A stretch of DNA of 43,932 bases, taken from IMG/VR virus record IMGVR_UViG_3300048924_000317, positions 1-43,932 of that record; one strand, written 5' to 3'. Positions within the stretch are counted from its first letter, which is position 1; the number at the start of each line of letters is the position of its first letter. The notes below the pieces were generated by a model that worked only from the letters and a program-made list of their open reading frames with translations, did not search any database and was not told where the DNA came from. This stretch comes from a virus. The position numbers were made by a program, and so were the translations under genes. Below, in pieces: positions 25,292 through 34,193 of the stretch.

Positions 25292-25491
25292 GCGCGGTAC
25301 CAGCCGAGTTTGTTCATGGCGGCGGTGTCGAGCTGCTTGATGGGGCCGCGCACGATCACGGCTCGGGCACCGTTCATCAATTGAAGGCACTCGGCCAACA
25401 GCGCCATGTCGTCCTGTTCGGTCGACTCCGGTACCACCAGCAGATCACCGTCTTGCACACGTAATTTTTGCACCGCTTCAAAGTCGATCAT
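25288..25491 (-). CDS. Small hypothetical protein in the lysis cassette
   Basis: 67 residues from the ATG at 25491, which overlaps the lysozyme stop (ATGA). The sequence MIDFEAVQKLRVQDGDLLVVPE then ARAVIVRGPIKQLD looks like a small alpha/beta protein. Proteins of this kind recur between lysozyme and LysB in Pseudomonas P2-like phages. No function known to me. Confidence 0.75.
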   Translation of the reverse strand: MIDFEAVQKLRVQDGDLLVVPESTEQDDMALLAECLQLMNGARAVIVRGPIKQLDTAAMNKLGWYRA

Positions 25492-26330
25492 GCCGCCACC
25501 CCCTGTCCGCATTCGCAGCTGGCGTGCCGTTCGTAGGCGCGCTGAAGCTTGGTGTCGTAGAGATTCCGCAGGTAATCCGGCCCGTTATAGAGCCTGGCGA
25601 ACTCGGCCCATTTGCGGGCTTTGAGCGCCTTGTATAGCGCTGGATCGGTTTCCATGAAGCGGGTGAAGGCATCGAGCTGCTGCGACTCGCCCGCAGTCAT
25701 TGCCGCGACGAAGGCTTGAACGCTGGCATAGCCGAGGCGTTTCCAGTGGAAGCCCATGATCTGGAAGGCGCCCCAGGAAGCCGACTCCAAAGCAGCGGTG
25801 TCGTCGATCAGGCGGGCCATGGCCAGGCGCTGGTGCTCAGCGGTCCCGCCGATGTATCCGCCGGGTTTCGGGTTGACCAGGGCAGGGTTGGCGACGGCGA
25901 GTTGATCGGCGTGACGCTTGAGTTCCGCCGGGTCATCGCCGGCATGTCGAGCTGTAGCAAGCTGACGGTACATGATGTGCCGTTCGAACAGGATCACCGG
26001 CTTGCCATTGTCGAGGAAGCCCTTGCCCTTGGATTCCACCTCATTGACCGCATAGATGCTTGCCAGCGGGACGCCGAGGCGTTCGGCAGCGGCTACCAGG
26101 TCGTTGTTGCGCAGCAGCTGGGCGCAGTCGCCACCGGCCAGGCTGGTTTGGGTCTTGTTACCGGCGACGCCGTCGGCGACCAGGCCGACTTTGACCTGGT
26201 AGGCGCGGACAGCCGCTTCGGTGGCGTCGCCGTAGTGCCCATCCGGCTCCAGGTTCGCGCCATTCTTGTTGAGGTTCTTTTGCAGGATCAGCACCGCTTG
26301 CGAGCGGTCGCCGTGGCGGAGGGTAGTCAT
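25488..26330 (-). CDS. Endolysin: peptidoglycan-binding domain plus N-acetylmuramidase
   Basis: 280 residues from the ATG at 26330, which overlaps the holin stop (ATGA). Residues ~1-70 are a PG_binding_1 domain (VLILQKNLNKNGANLEPDGHYGDATEAAVRAYQ). The rest is a muramidase of the DUF3380 type, with the likely catalytic glutamate in VNEVESKGKGF and the conserved ILFERHIMYR, SWGAFQIMGFHW and WAEFARLYNGP. It cleaves the glycan strand once the holin opens the membrane. No secretion signal is visible, so export depends on the holin. Confidence 0.93.
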   Translation of the reverse strand: MTTLRHGDRSQAVLILQKNLNKNGANLEPDGHYGDATEAAVRAYQVKVGLVADGVAGNKTQTSLAGGDCAQLLRNNDLVAAAERLGVPLASIYAVNEVESKGKGFLDNGKPVILFERHIMYRQLATARHAGDDPAELKRHADQLAVANPALVNPKPGGYIGGTAEHQRLAMARLIDDTAALESASWGAFQIMGFHWKRLGYASVQAFVAAMTAGESQQLDAFTRFMETDPALYKALKARKWAEFARLYNGPDYLRNLYDTKLQRAYERHASCECGQGVAA

Positions 26331-26650
26331 AGCTGTTCTACCTTTCGGTTGAAAAACTTCTTGGCCGCCGCGCGGGTGCCCTCGACGCCGAGCAGCCCGA
26401 TGACCCCGCCGAAAAACGGCGCGGTGGACGTCGGAATGCCGAGCAGCGCCAGGCCGTGGCTTGCGGCCAGGGCCAACGTGCCGCACAACGGCGCCTCGAC
26501 CACCATGCGGCGCAAGGTGCCGCCGCCGTACATGATCCGCAGGGCCGCGATGATCAGGGCCAGGATTCCGGCGTATAGAGTCGGCCAGTTCTGTTCGAGC
26601 CAGGCGGCGAGCCAGGCCCATGTGTCGGGACGGTCAGGCATGCGCTTCAT
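26327..26650 (-). CDS. Lambda-type phage holin
   Basis: 107 residues from an ATG at 26650, with 26641 and 26677 as alternatives. The sequence shows three hydrophobic segments (TLYAGILALIIAALRIMY; LCGTLALAASHGLALLG; FFGGVIGLLGVEG) and a basic C-terminus KKFFNRKVEQL. This matches the phage holin lambda (class I) family and the pattern TLRRMVVEAPLCG. It forms the timing hole for endolysin release. The start may be dual, as in lambda S (MKRMPD), but no evidence decides this. Confidence 0.88.
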   Translation of the reverse strand: MKRMPDRPDTWAWLAAWLEQNWPTLYAGILALIIAALRIMYGGGTLRRMVVEAPLCGTLALAASHGLALLGIPTSTAPFFGGVIGLLGVEGTRAAAKKFFNRKVEQL

Positions 26651-26695
26651 TCCGTTGTCCAGGGTTGGTGGGTTCAAGGGCTCGGTGCCGCAGGG

Positions 26696-26908
26696 TCAGT
26701 TCCATAGCTGCACCATCTGCCGCTGGGGGGCGGTGGTTTGGGCTTCGGGCATGTTGACGACAAGGCCTTGCGGCAGGATTGGGCCGTGGTCGGCCAGGCC
26801 GGGGTTGGCTTCAAGCACGGCCTCGGTGACGCTGGCAGTGCGGCCGTAGAACCGCCAGCAGAGGGCGTCGACGGTGTCGTTTTGGATGGTGCGAATGGCG
26901 ACGGGCAT
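26696..26908 (-). CDS. X: P2 gpX-like tail protein
   Basis: 70 residues. IQNDTVDALCWRFYGRTASVTEAVLEANPGLAD is the LysM-like tail protein X signature, and ILPQGLVVNMPE ends the motif. A small baseplate or tail protein next to L. The ATG overlaps the L stop (ATGA). Confidence 0.94.
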   Translation of the reverse strand: MPVAIRTIQNDTVDALCWRFYGRTASVTEAVLEANPGLADHGPILPQGLVVNMPEAQTTAPQRQMVQLWN

Positions 26909-27369
26909 CAGATCAGCTCCACAGTGGTGCGGCTGATCCCGAGGAAGTCACGGACGGCCCAGCGCAGATCGCGGCGGTAGTCGTCGATGGTCGGGGTGGT
27001 TTCTTCGGCTTTGTCGCTGCCGGTGTTCGTCGCGCTGTAGTCGCGGTAGCGCTCGCAGACTTCGGCGCCGGTACCCGCCTCGATCGCACGGCGGTACAGG
27101 TGGGCTTGGACCGATACGTCGTTGATCTTATCGTCGGGTACGTCGGCCAATTTGGTGTAGCCGGCGGCCTGTTGCTTGGCCTTCCACAATCTCAGTTCAC
27201 GGTTGAGGTTGATGGCGGCGGCGATGACGGCAGTTTCCAGGCGGGCTGGGGTGACGCTGTTGTCGATGCGCAGGGTGGCCCGCAGCTGCTCAAGGTCGAT
27301 TGAGGGCCAGAACGGGTCGGTGTTGATATGGCCGCCGGGGACTGGGCCGCTGGCTACAAATGCGCTCAT
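26908..27369 (-). CDS. L: P2 gpL-like head completion protein
   Basis: 153 residues from the ATG at 27369 (MSAFVASGPVPGG); an ATG at 27411 is also in frame. The family pattern DPFWPSIDLEQLRATLRIDNSVTPARLE and the tail DYRRDLRWAVRDFLG are clear. It seals the packaged head before tail joining. Confidence 0.93.
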   Translation of the reverse strand: MSAFVASGPVPGGHINTDPFWPSIDLEQLRATLRIDNSVTPARLETAVIAAAINLNRELRLWKAKQQAAGYTKLADVPDDKINDVSVQAHLYRRAIEAGTGAEVCERYRDYSATNTGSDKAEETTPTIDDYRRDLRWAVRDFLGISRTTVELI

Positions 27370-27486
27370 GGAACGGCACTCAAAATAGATCGCCGGTGGT
27401 CGGGGCTTCACGTTCAGGAGGAGCGGCCTGGCCGATCCGCCCCGAGCCGGCGGGGTGCGTGGGGACGCTTGGTTAGCTGCATGCTT

Positions 27487-28188
27487 CTAGGTAGAAGGTG
27501 CAGCGTGTTTTTTCAGGAGGCGTTCGGCGCCGTCCAAATCTTTCTTGCCGCCGCAACTGTCGTGCAGTTCGATGGCGCGTTTGAGCAGATCAATACCGGC
27601 TTGAATCTGTCCCGGCTGGCCGGGTTCCTCTGCCGTAATGCCGTACACCGTGGCACGGCCCGTTGCCAGGTAGAGCTTGGCGCGGGCCTGGTCTGGCATG
27701 TCTTCTTCGTCGGTAAGTTCAATGGTGCGATGCAAGATGCTCAAGTCGAAACTGCCGTTGGTTTTCTGCGCCTTCAGTGCGGCGGTGGCGATTTCCTCCG
27801 CTACTAGGCAACCGGTGGTGCGCTCGAAACGGTCGGGCATGATCAGCTTGTGCTTGAGCACGTAGTCGGCGATGTCCAGAGCGCCGCTGTAATCACCGGC
27901 GTCGATCCGCCAGACCATGATGGTGGTCAGGACGTCATCCTGGGCGCCGTTGCCGCCTGCAAGTACCCCCTCGACATAAGGGACGTACTGAGGCAATAGC
28001 TGCGGCTTGAGCGCTTCCTTGGCGGCGGTGGACTGAATTGCCTTCAGGCGTAGCCGGTCCTGAAGCAGCTGATTCAACTGATGCTCGTAGGCGGTGGCAC
28101 CGGCCATTGATTGCTGCGGTGCCGTTTTCGCTGCCTCCATGGCCGCGCGTGCGCGGCGCTGGTGGGCTTGGGCGATACTGAGTGCCAT
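27487..28188 (-). CDS. M: P2 gpM-like terminase small subunit
   Basis: 233 residues from the ATG at 28188, four bases after the N stop; an upstream open frame runs through N and is rejected. The conserved phrase GDYSGALDIADYVLKHKLIMPDRF is typical of P2 gpM. It binds and cuts cos together with gpP, so its DNA targets should be the repeats next to 35581. The 117 bp between M and L hold no gene. Confidence 0.93.
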   Translation of the reverse strand: MALSIAQAHQRRARAAMEAAKTAPQQSMAGATAYEHQLNQLLQDRLRLKAIQSTAAKEALKPQLLPQYVPYVEGVLAGGNGAQDDVLTTIMVWRIDAGDYSGALDIADYVLKHKLIMPDRFERTTGCLVAEEIATAALKAQKTNGSFDLSILHRTIELTDEEDMPDQARAKLYLATGRATVYGITAEEPGQPGQIQAGIDLLKRAIELHDSCGGKKDLDGAERLLKKHAAPST

Positions 28189-28192
28189 GGGA

Positions 28193-29215
28193 TTAACCCT
28201 CGCTGCCTGCTTCTTCGACTGGAGTGATGTTTTCCAGCAGGCAACCCAGGCCGTATTCCTCGACCACATACGCCTCGTTCGACGATTCAAAGTTGCTGAC
28301 GCGGTTCCACTCCGGCTCTTCCTTGAGGTAGCGGCGGCGACCGCCGATCTGCCAGTACACCGACAGGTTGGCGAAGGTGGTGATGAGGATCGTGCCTTCG
28401 GGGATGTACGGCACCTCGTACAGCGGCAGGCCACCGACGCGGCGTTGCGAGATGATCAGGTCACTCGCCAGGGTGTTGGTGGCGTCCTGGTCCTTGTTGA
28501 CCAGGGCCAGGAACTTGTCGTGGACCAGTTCGCGGCCGGTCAGCACCACCAAGCCTGGGTTGCGGCGGTACCAAGGGTCGAGCAACTGGATGGCGTCGTA
28601 GACCAGGGCGTCGATGTTCTTGAAATCACCGGTTTTGCCAATGGTGATCTTGCCGGCGACGGCGCCTTCTTTCAGCACTCGGTCGGGTGCGTGGGTGCGG
28701 TACTGCTGGAGCCAGCCGATGTTGACGTCTTCCAGTAGCGGGTGCGCGGTGCGGTCGGTTTGTTCTGCGGCCGAAACGCCGTAGAAACCGATCTGGATAC
28801 GGTCGAGCGCCTGACGTTGGGCGATGGCGCTGGACAGGCGGGTTTGGAAGTCCGGGAACTTGGCCCAGGCGTCGAGCTGTTTGTAGCTGACGAAGGTATC
28901 GAAGTCGGTCTGCTCGGCCTTGTACTTATCGCTCGACAGAGTACCGATGCTGCGCGGCTCACGCTTTTTGACGTTGGTGTTGGTACGGCTGGCAACGGTG
29001 CCACCCACGCCCAAGCCGACCTTTTCGCCTTCCTGTTCATCGACGCCGATGACGTTGACCTTGCTCAGGAACTCGCTCGACTCCTGAATCTTGGTTTCCA
29101 AGCGCTGCTGGATGGTTGGGTCGACGCTGAACGTGGCGGTGGCCGATTCAACGCCGTTGAGCAGTGCGACCTGGCCGAGGTAGCCGGTAAAGAGTTTTCG
29201 AGTGTCGTTACGCAT
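28193..29215 (-). CDS. N: P2 gpN-like major capsid protein
   Basis: 340 residues. MRNDTRKLFTGYLGQVALLNGV is the characteristic N-terminus, followed by the IDEQEGEKVGLG-like GVDEQEGEKVGLGVGG and PWYRRNPGLVVLTGREL. It forms the icosahedral shell and is normally trimmed at its N-terminus by gpO. GGAGA precedes the ATG. Confidence 0.96.
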   Translation of the reverse strand: MRNDTRKLFTGYLGQVALLNGVESATATFSVDPTIQQRLETKIQESSEFLSKVNVIGVDEQEGEKVGLGVGGTVASRTNTNVKKREPRSIGTLSSDKYKAEQTDFDTFVSYKQLDAWAKFPDFQTRLSSAIAQRQALDRIQIGFYGVSAAEQTDRTAHPLLEDVNIGWLQQYRTHAPDRVLKEGAVAGKITIGKTGDFKNIDALVYDAIQLLDPWYRRNPGLVVLTGRELVHDKFLALVNKDQDATNTLASDLIISQRRVGGLPLYEVPYIPEGTILITTFANLSVYWQIGGRRRYLKEEPEWNRVSNFESSNEAYVVEEYGLGCLLENITPVEEAGSEG

Positions 29216-29255
29216 GGGTGTCTCCGATAGTGGGCTGGGCGGTGTAGGCCGCAGG

Positions 29256-30086
29256 TCAGAACTCAGCCAGGGCTTGGTTGCCGCCGCCGGTTACCGGTGG
29301 GCGCTGGGTTTGGGAGTGGTCTTGGGTTTTGCCGAGGGTGGTTTTCAGCTCGACCAGGTCTTTGCTGAGCTGCTCAAACTTGGTGTTTAACTCGCCGGAG
29401 AATTTTTTCTCGGCGGCCAGTTGCTCGGGCAGATCCTTGACGTGGTCGGCGATCGCTTCGACGGCCTGGCTGATCTGGGCGAACTCGGCATCGTCCTTTG
29501 CCTGCTTGCCGCCCAGGAGCGCCTGTACTTTGCTGAAGAGCTGGGCGCCGAGGCCGGGCTTGTCTTCGATTTCTTCGAATTGCAGCTCGGTTTCCACGGC
29601 CTCGGTGAACATCGAAGTGGTGGAGTAGTGACGATCCTTGAATGGGCTGGATTCAGGCTTTTGCGCGGAGAACGCCAGCACGTCGGTGCCCAGGCTGGCC
29701 GGTGAGTCGGTCACGGCCAGGCCGACGATGTAGGCTTCGCCGGTGTCGGCGAAGCTGTCGTCGATCTCGATCGAGGTGTAGACCTTCTGTTTCGCCTTGT
29801 TCATGGCGATCAGCTCAGGCGTCGGCTCGACCTGGGCGAACAGGGCCAGCTTCTTCTGGCCGTTGATTTCCACTTCATCGGTCTTGACCGCGAGCACGTC
29901 GCCGTAGGCTTTGAACGGACTGTCCGGCATCACGCTGCGGAAGTGCTCCAGCCAGATGCGGGCGCCGTAGGTCGACGGGTTGAAGTTCTTCGCGGCCTGT
30001 TCCAGCCAGCTGCGTTTTATGGTGCGCTTGTCGGAGGTAGCGCCCTCGACGGCGACGCGGAACCAATTGCTGCGAAATTTCTTCAT
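29256..30086 (-). CDS. O: P2 gpO-like scaffold and maturation protease
   Basis: 276 residues. The N-terminal half is the serine protease, with the P2-type triad apparent as Asp19, His48 (WLEHFRS) and Ser105 (VYTSIEI). The C-terminal half is the coiled-coil scaffold (EQLAAEKKFSGELNTKFEQLSKDL). It shapes the procapsid and cleaves N, L and itself. GAGGA precedes the ATG. First gene of the O-to-S late operon; the shared divergent Ogr site is centred 113 bp upstream. Confidence 0.95.
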   Translation of the reverse strand: MKKFRSNWFRVAVEGATSDKRTIKRSWLEQAAKNFNPSTYGARIWLEHFRSVMPDSPFKAYGDVLAVKTDEVEINGQKKLALFAQVEPTPELIAMNKAKQKVYTSIEIDDSFADTGEAYIVGLAVTDSPASLGTDVLAFSAQKPESSPFKDRHYSTTSMFTEAVETELQFEEIEDKPGLGAQLFSKVQALLGGKQAKDDAEFAQISQAVEAIADHVKDLPEQLAAEKKFSGELNTKFEQLSKDLVELKTTLGKTQDHSQTQRPPVTGGGNQALAEF

Positions 30087-30188
30087 GCCGGGAATCCTCA
30101 GTGCGTTGGGCGCATGCTCTGACGGAAGCGATGCGTTGCAATGAGGGGCATGGTCGTGACGCGCGCGAGTTGCGGCAACGGGACGGGA

Positions 30189-30209
30189 TTGTAGAGAGCG
30201 GGGCTACAA
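30189..30209. promoter_or_regulatory. Candidate Ogr-type late activator site between O and P
   Basis: TTGTAG-N9-CTACAA, a perfect 6-bp inverted repeat within the TTGTA-N11-TACAA pattern, centred at 30199. It lies in the divergent promoter region of O (minus) and P (plus), 57 bp before the P ATG and 113 bp before the O ATG. The symmetric site could serve both promoters. Confidence 0.65.
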
Positions 30210-30255
30210 GGGGCGGCGCTACTGACTCGCGGGCTTGGGCGGCAGCATCGCGGCC

Positions 30256-32013
30256 ATGACTACGACTGAACTGCTCCCAATCGATCCCCGGCGCCAATCC
30301 AAGTTTCTGTATTGGATGGGTTGGCGTATCTGCGAGATTGCCGAGGCTACGGGCGAAAAGGAAAAAACGCTACACAGCTGGAAGGCCCGCGACGAGTGGG
30401 ACCGGGCGGATAACGTTGAGCGCATCGGCGGGGCGCTGGAAGCGCGGTTGGTGCAACTGATCCTCAAGGAAGGCAAGAGCGGCGGGGACTTCAAAGAGAT
30501 CGACCTGCTGCATCGCCAGTTGGAACGTCAGGCGCGCATTCAACGTTTTCAAGGCGGTGGTACCGAAACTGAACTCAACCCCAACCTAGCTAAGCGCAAC
30601 GAAGGTCCGAAGAAAAAGACACCGAAAAACGACATCAGCGAAGAGCAAGTCGAGCTGCTACGCGAAGCGTTTATCGATGGGTGTTTCGACTACCAGAAAG
30701 ACTGGCACCGGGCCGGCAATCAGCGCACCCGCGTCATCCTTAAGAGCCGGCAGATCGGCGCTACTTACTACTTTGCCCGCGAGGCGTTCATTGATGCCCT
30801 GGAGACCGGGCGCAATCAGATCTTCCTGTCGGCTTCGAAGAACCAGGCCTATCTTTTCCGTGGGTATATCCAGGCGTTTGCCCGCGAGGTTATCGGCGTC
30901 GAGTTGACCGGTGATCCCATCGTGCTGCCGAACGGCGCCGAACTGTTCTTCCTCGGTACCAACGCGCGCACCGCCCAGGGTTACCACGGCAATTTCTACT
31001 TCGACGAATTCTTCTGGACGTTCAAGTTTGAGGAGCTGAACAAGGTTGCGTCGGGGATGGCGATGCACAAGAAGTGGCGCAAAACCTACTTCTCGACGCC
31101 GTCGACCATGGCCCATGAGGCCTACACCTTCTGGACGGGCGAACGCTTCAACAAGGGCAAGCCGGCCGCGCAACACACCAAAGTCGACGTATCCCACGGG
31201 GCACTCCAGCAGGGCCGGTTCTGTGAAGATCGGTTATGGCGGCAGATCGTCACCATCCTCGATGCGGAGCAGGGCGGTTGCGACCTGTTTGACATTGAAG
31301 AGCTGCGGCGGGAGTACAGCCCCGAGGCGTTCGCCAACCTGCTCATGTGCGAATTCGTCGACGACGGAGCGAGCATCTTCCCGCTGACGGTGCTTCAGCC
31401 TTGCATGGTCGACAGTTGGGTCGAGTGGGCAGAGGACTACAAGCCGTTTGCCATGCGGCCGTTCGGCGACCGCCAGGTGTGGGTGGGATATGACCCGGCG
31501 GAAACCGGCGATTGCTCGGGCCTGGTGGTGGTCGCGCCGCCACTGGTGCCAGGGGGTAAGTTCCGGGTACTGGAGCGTCACCAGTTCCGAGGTATGGACT
31601 TCGCGGCGCAGGCAAGCGTGATCAAAGCCGTCTGCGATCGGTATTGGGTGACGTACATCGGGATTGACGTCACCGGTCTGGGTAGCGGCGTGGCGCAGCT
31701 GGTGCGCCAATTCTTCCCCAATGTCACCACGTTCAGCTATTCGCCTGAGGTCAAGACCCGCCTAGTGCTGAAGGCCTACGACGTGATCCACCGGGGCCGG
31801 CTCGAGTTCGACGCCGGCTGGACCGACATGGCGCAGTCATTGATGGCGATCCGCAAGACCATCACCGCAGGCGGTCGCCAATTCACCTACACCGCCGGCC
31901 GCAACGACAACACCGGCCACGCCGACCTGGCGTGGGCGCTCTTTCACGCATTGCACAACGAACCGCTGGAGGGGCAGACCACTGCCAATACCGGGCGGAT
32001 GGAGATTTTTTGA
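30256..32013 (+). CDS. P: P2 gpP-like terminase large subunit
   Basis: 585 residues from the ATG at 30256; an in-frame TTG at 30235 is an alternative. The N-terminal HTH (IDPRRQSKFLYWMGWRICEIAEATG) is typical of gpP. The ATPase has a variant P-loop SRQIGATYY (~162-172) and Walker B YFDEFFW. The C-terminal RNase H-like nuclease begins around residue 410 with WVGYDPAETGDCSG. It cuts cos and pumps DNA into the procapsid. No Shine-Dalgarno is visible. Its stop overlaps the portal ATG (TGATG). Confidence 0.95.
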   Translation: MTTTELLPIDPRRQSKFLYWMGWRICEIAEATGEKEKTLHSWKARDEWDRADNVERIGGALEARLVQLILKEGKSGGDFKEIDLLHRQLERQARIQRFQGGGTETELNPNLAKRNEGPKKKTPKNDISEEQVELLREAFIDGCFDYQKDWHRAGNQRTRVILKSRQIGATYYFAREAFIDALETGRNQIFLSASKNQAYLFRGYIQAFAREVIGVELTGDPIVLPNGAELFFLGTNARTAQGYHGNFYFDEFFWTFKFEELNKVASGMAMHKKWRKTYFSTPSTMAHEAYTFWTGERFNKGKPAAQHTKVDVSHGALQQGRFCEDRLWRQIVTILDAEQGGCDLFDIEELRREYSPEAFANLLMCEFVDDGASIFPLTVLQPCMVDSWVEWAEDYKPFAMRPFGDRQVWVGYDPAETGDCSGLVVVAPPLVPGGKFRVLERHQFRGMDFAAQASVIKAVCDRYWVTYIGIDVTGLGSGVAQLVRQFFPNVTTFSYSPEVKTRLVLKAYDVIHRGRLEFDAGWTDMAQSLMAIRKTITAGGRQFTYTAGRNDNTGHADLAWALFHALHNEPLEGQTTANTGRMEIF

Positions 32014-33065
32014 TGTCGAACCGCCGCAGAAATACCAAGCAAGTGGCCCAGGCTTCCACGGTTGCCACGCAGGAATTTACCCCGCGAAGTGACAGCAAGA
32101 TGGAGGCGTTCAGCTTTGGCGATCCGTCACCGGTGCTGAGTGGCCGGGAGGTGTTTGATTATCTGGAGTGCTGGTTTAACGGGCGGTGGTACGAGCCGCC
32201 GCTGTCGCTGGATGGTCTGGCGCGGTCGGTGGGTTCCAGTGTGCATTTGCATTCGGGGCTGATGTTTAAGCGCAACCTGTTGAGTAAAACTTTTATACCG
32301 CATCCACTGCTGTCGCGAGCGTCGTTTGAACAGTTCACTCTAGATTTCCTATGCCTGGGCAACGGATACCTTGAAGCAAGGCGTTCGATGCTCGGCCCTA
32401 TCCGTGCATTAGTGCCACCGCTTGCGAAGTACATGCGCTCAGGCAGAGACGGTCGACAGTATATGGTCCAAGGCTGGAGGGAAGAGCATGAGTTTGAACC
32501 GGGCACGGTCTTTCACTTAAGGGAAGCGGATTTGCACCAGGAGGTATATGGTCTACCGGAGTGGATCAGCGCATTACAGTCAGCATTGCTAAATGAGTCG
32601 GCAACGTTATTTCGACGCAAGTACTACGAAAACGGAAGCCATGCTGGCTTCATTTTGTATATGACTGATGCTGCGCAAAACGAAGCTGATGTTGACTCTC
32701 TTCGAAAAGCGCTCAAAGACTCCAAAGGACCTGGAAATTTTCGCAATCTGTTCGTGTATTCGCCTAATGGAAAGAAGGATGGACTTCAAATTATCCCGGT
32801 CAGCGAAGTTACGGCCAAGGACGAATTCAACTCGATCAAAAACCAAACCCGCGAGGACGTGCTGGCCAGCTTGCGTATACCGCCGCAGCTGATGGGTATC
32901 GTGCCGCAGAACGCTGGTGGGTTTGGGTCGGTCCGGGAGGCGACGCAGATTTATGCGGCTAATGAACTGGAACCAATTCAGGCGAGAATGATGCAGTTGA
33001 ATGATTGGATTGGTGACGAGGTACTCAGGTTTAAAAAATATGAGCTTCCTGATTCAGGCATCTAG
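32013..33065 (+). CDS. Q: P2 gpQ-like portal protein
   Basis: 350 residues from the ATG at 32013. Family signatures include AFSFGDPSPVLSGREVFDYLECW, FLCLGNGYLEARR, VYGLPEWISALQSALLNESATLFRRKYYENGSHAG and SLRIPPQLMGIVPQN. It forms the dodecameric portal at the head vertex. The stretch from ~32280 to 32830 is visibly less GC-rich than both ends of the gene, which suggests mosaic recombination. The gene ends in a terminator that overlaps the 3' end of the opposite gene by 4 bp. A degraded copy of its 3' region exists at 36448. Confidence 0.95.
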   Translation: MSNRRRNTKQVAQASTVATQEFTPRSDSKMEAFSFGDPSPVLSGREVFDYLECWFNGRWYEPPLSLDGLARSVGSSVHLHSGLMFKRNLLSKTFIPHPLLSRASFEQFTLDFLCLGNGYLEARRSMLGPIRALVPPLAKYMRSGRDGRQYMVQGWREEHEFEPGTVFHLREADLHQEVYGLPEWISALQSALLNESATLFRRKYYENGSHAGFILYMTDAAQNEADVDSLRKALKDSKGPGNFRNLFVYSPNGKKDGLQIIPVSEVTAKDEFNSIKNQTREDVLASLRIPPQLMGIVPQNAGGFGSVREATQIYAANELEPIQARMMQLNDWIGDEVLRFKKYELPDSGI

Positions 33066-34120
33066 GCGCGTAGCGCGTCTCCTTTTTTCTGAAGTCCATC
33101 CGATGCTTTAACAGCTTCTGATTTGAGTGCCTCATGCCACATCCAAAAAACAGAAGTTTGTAAAAGACCTTCATGATCTGGAAACGCGGAAATGAGTGCG
33201 ATGGTGGCATGGCATACAGACAGGCTTGTGCACTGAATTGGTTCTAGTAATCCTTCGTTGGAAGGGCCGGCTAGAAGCAAATCCTTATTCGACATGGATG
33301 TCCCGAGTTTGTACCCTATGCTGTCTACCCCTGCGTGTATGTATTGATTGGCGAAGCTGTAATGGTTTCTAAGAAAACTGAGCCCGACAAACTTCTCAAT
33401 ATCTATAAAGTCTGCTTTCTTTTTTGGGGTGTTGTTTTCTCCCAATGCATTTAAAGCCCATCCTAATTTGTTTGCGAATTTTGGTTCGTACTTTTCTAAT
33501 GTTTCTTTGTGTGCTTGCTTGAATTCCTCTATTTGGCTAGTGGTAAAGCTTTCGAAGCCCAGGTCGTTATTGTCGTTATAACGATTTGCGCCTTCCAATC
33601 TTCGTATGTTCTGATAGTCAATAAACCTTTCAGAGAGGATCTCATCTCCCTCTGATAAAAACTTTAAAATTACTGCCGTCTCGTGCAGTGTCCTCCACCT
33701 AGCCAAAGCACCGTCTGCAAAACCTCCATGTAGTAGGTGGGATACCTCTCTAGCAACTAACATTGCTCGTGCATGTAGTCGGGTAGTGATGTTGAGTTTT
33801 GCTGTTATGTTGGTGGCGTCTCGAGTGTTAAGTGTTCTTATTCGGTCTGTAGTCTCGGTGCACATGTAAATTAACGAGTCTAGTCTTTCTATTGGACTTT
33901 TCCAGGTTTCAAAGAGTCGTCCCATAAAGTTGTTCATGAGCTCGTAATGGTCAGAGAGAAGGTTTTGTTTTTCGTTGTCGAGAATATTGAAAAGGTGCTG
34001 GGCAGAAATTTCATCAATATACTGTGAGTTCTCATTGATGAAACTCAATATTATTGCTTTGTCGATATGTTTTAGCTGGGGTAGATTTAGTAAGTAGTCG
34101 TGCCAGGTGCTGTTGGTCAT
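33062..34120 (-). CDS. DUF5677-like protein (moron candidate)
   Basis: 352 residues from the ATG at 34120; 34156 is an alternative and neither start has a clear ribosome site. The centre, ARWRTLHETAVILKFLSEGDEILSERFIDYQ, matches the helical core of DUF5677-like proteins. Later FLRNHYSFANQYIHAGVDS supplies further conserved His and Tyr. Helical and soluble, no membrane segment. AT-rich and placed tail-to-tail with the portal gene (4-bp overlap), which marks it as an inserted cargo gene. The biochemical role of DUF5677 is unknown to me; defence is possible. Confidence 0.78.
   Translation of the reverse strand: MTNSTWHDYLLNLPQLKHIDKAIILSFINENSQYIDEISAQHLFNILDNEKQNLLSDHYELMNNFMGRLFETWKSPIERLDSLIYMCTETTDRIRTLNTRDATNITAKLNITTRLHARAMLVAREVSHLLHGGFADGALARWRTLHETAVILKFLSEGDEILSERFIDYQNIRRLEGANRYNDNNDLGFESFTTSQIEEFKQAHKETLEKYEPKFANKLGWALNALGENNTPKKKADFIDIEKFVGLSFLRNHYSFANQYIHAGVDSIGYKLGTSMSNKDLLLAGPSNEGLLEPIQCTSLSVCHATIALISAFPDHEGLLQTSVFWMWHEALKSEAVKASDGLQKKGDALRA
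33065..33088 (+). terminator. Terminator of the P-Q operon
   Basis: GGCGCG-TAG-CGCGTC stem (one G-T pair) from 33065 to 33079, followed by TCC and six T. It overlaps the 3' coding end of the opposite-strand gene. Confidence 0.7.
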
Positions 34121-34193
34121 TGTTTGTTCTTCGTGGTTGATTGCTTGTTCATGCATTTTTTATTTCTAGTTTCAGAAAGTGCCTCTTGTACTG

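Noticed and set aside
25716-26849. Long + strand open frames opposite lysozyme, holin and X
   Set aside because: Antisense shadows; the minus-strand genes have clear family motifs and ATGA-coupled starts.
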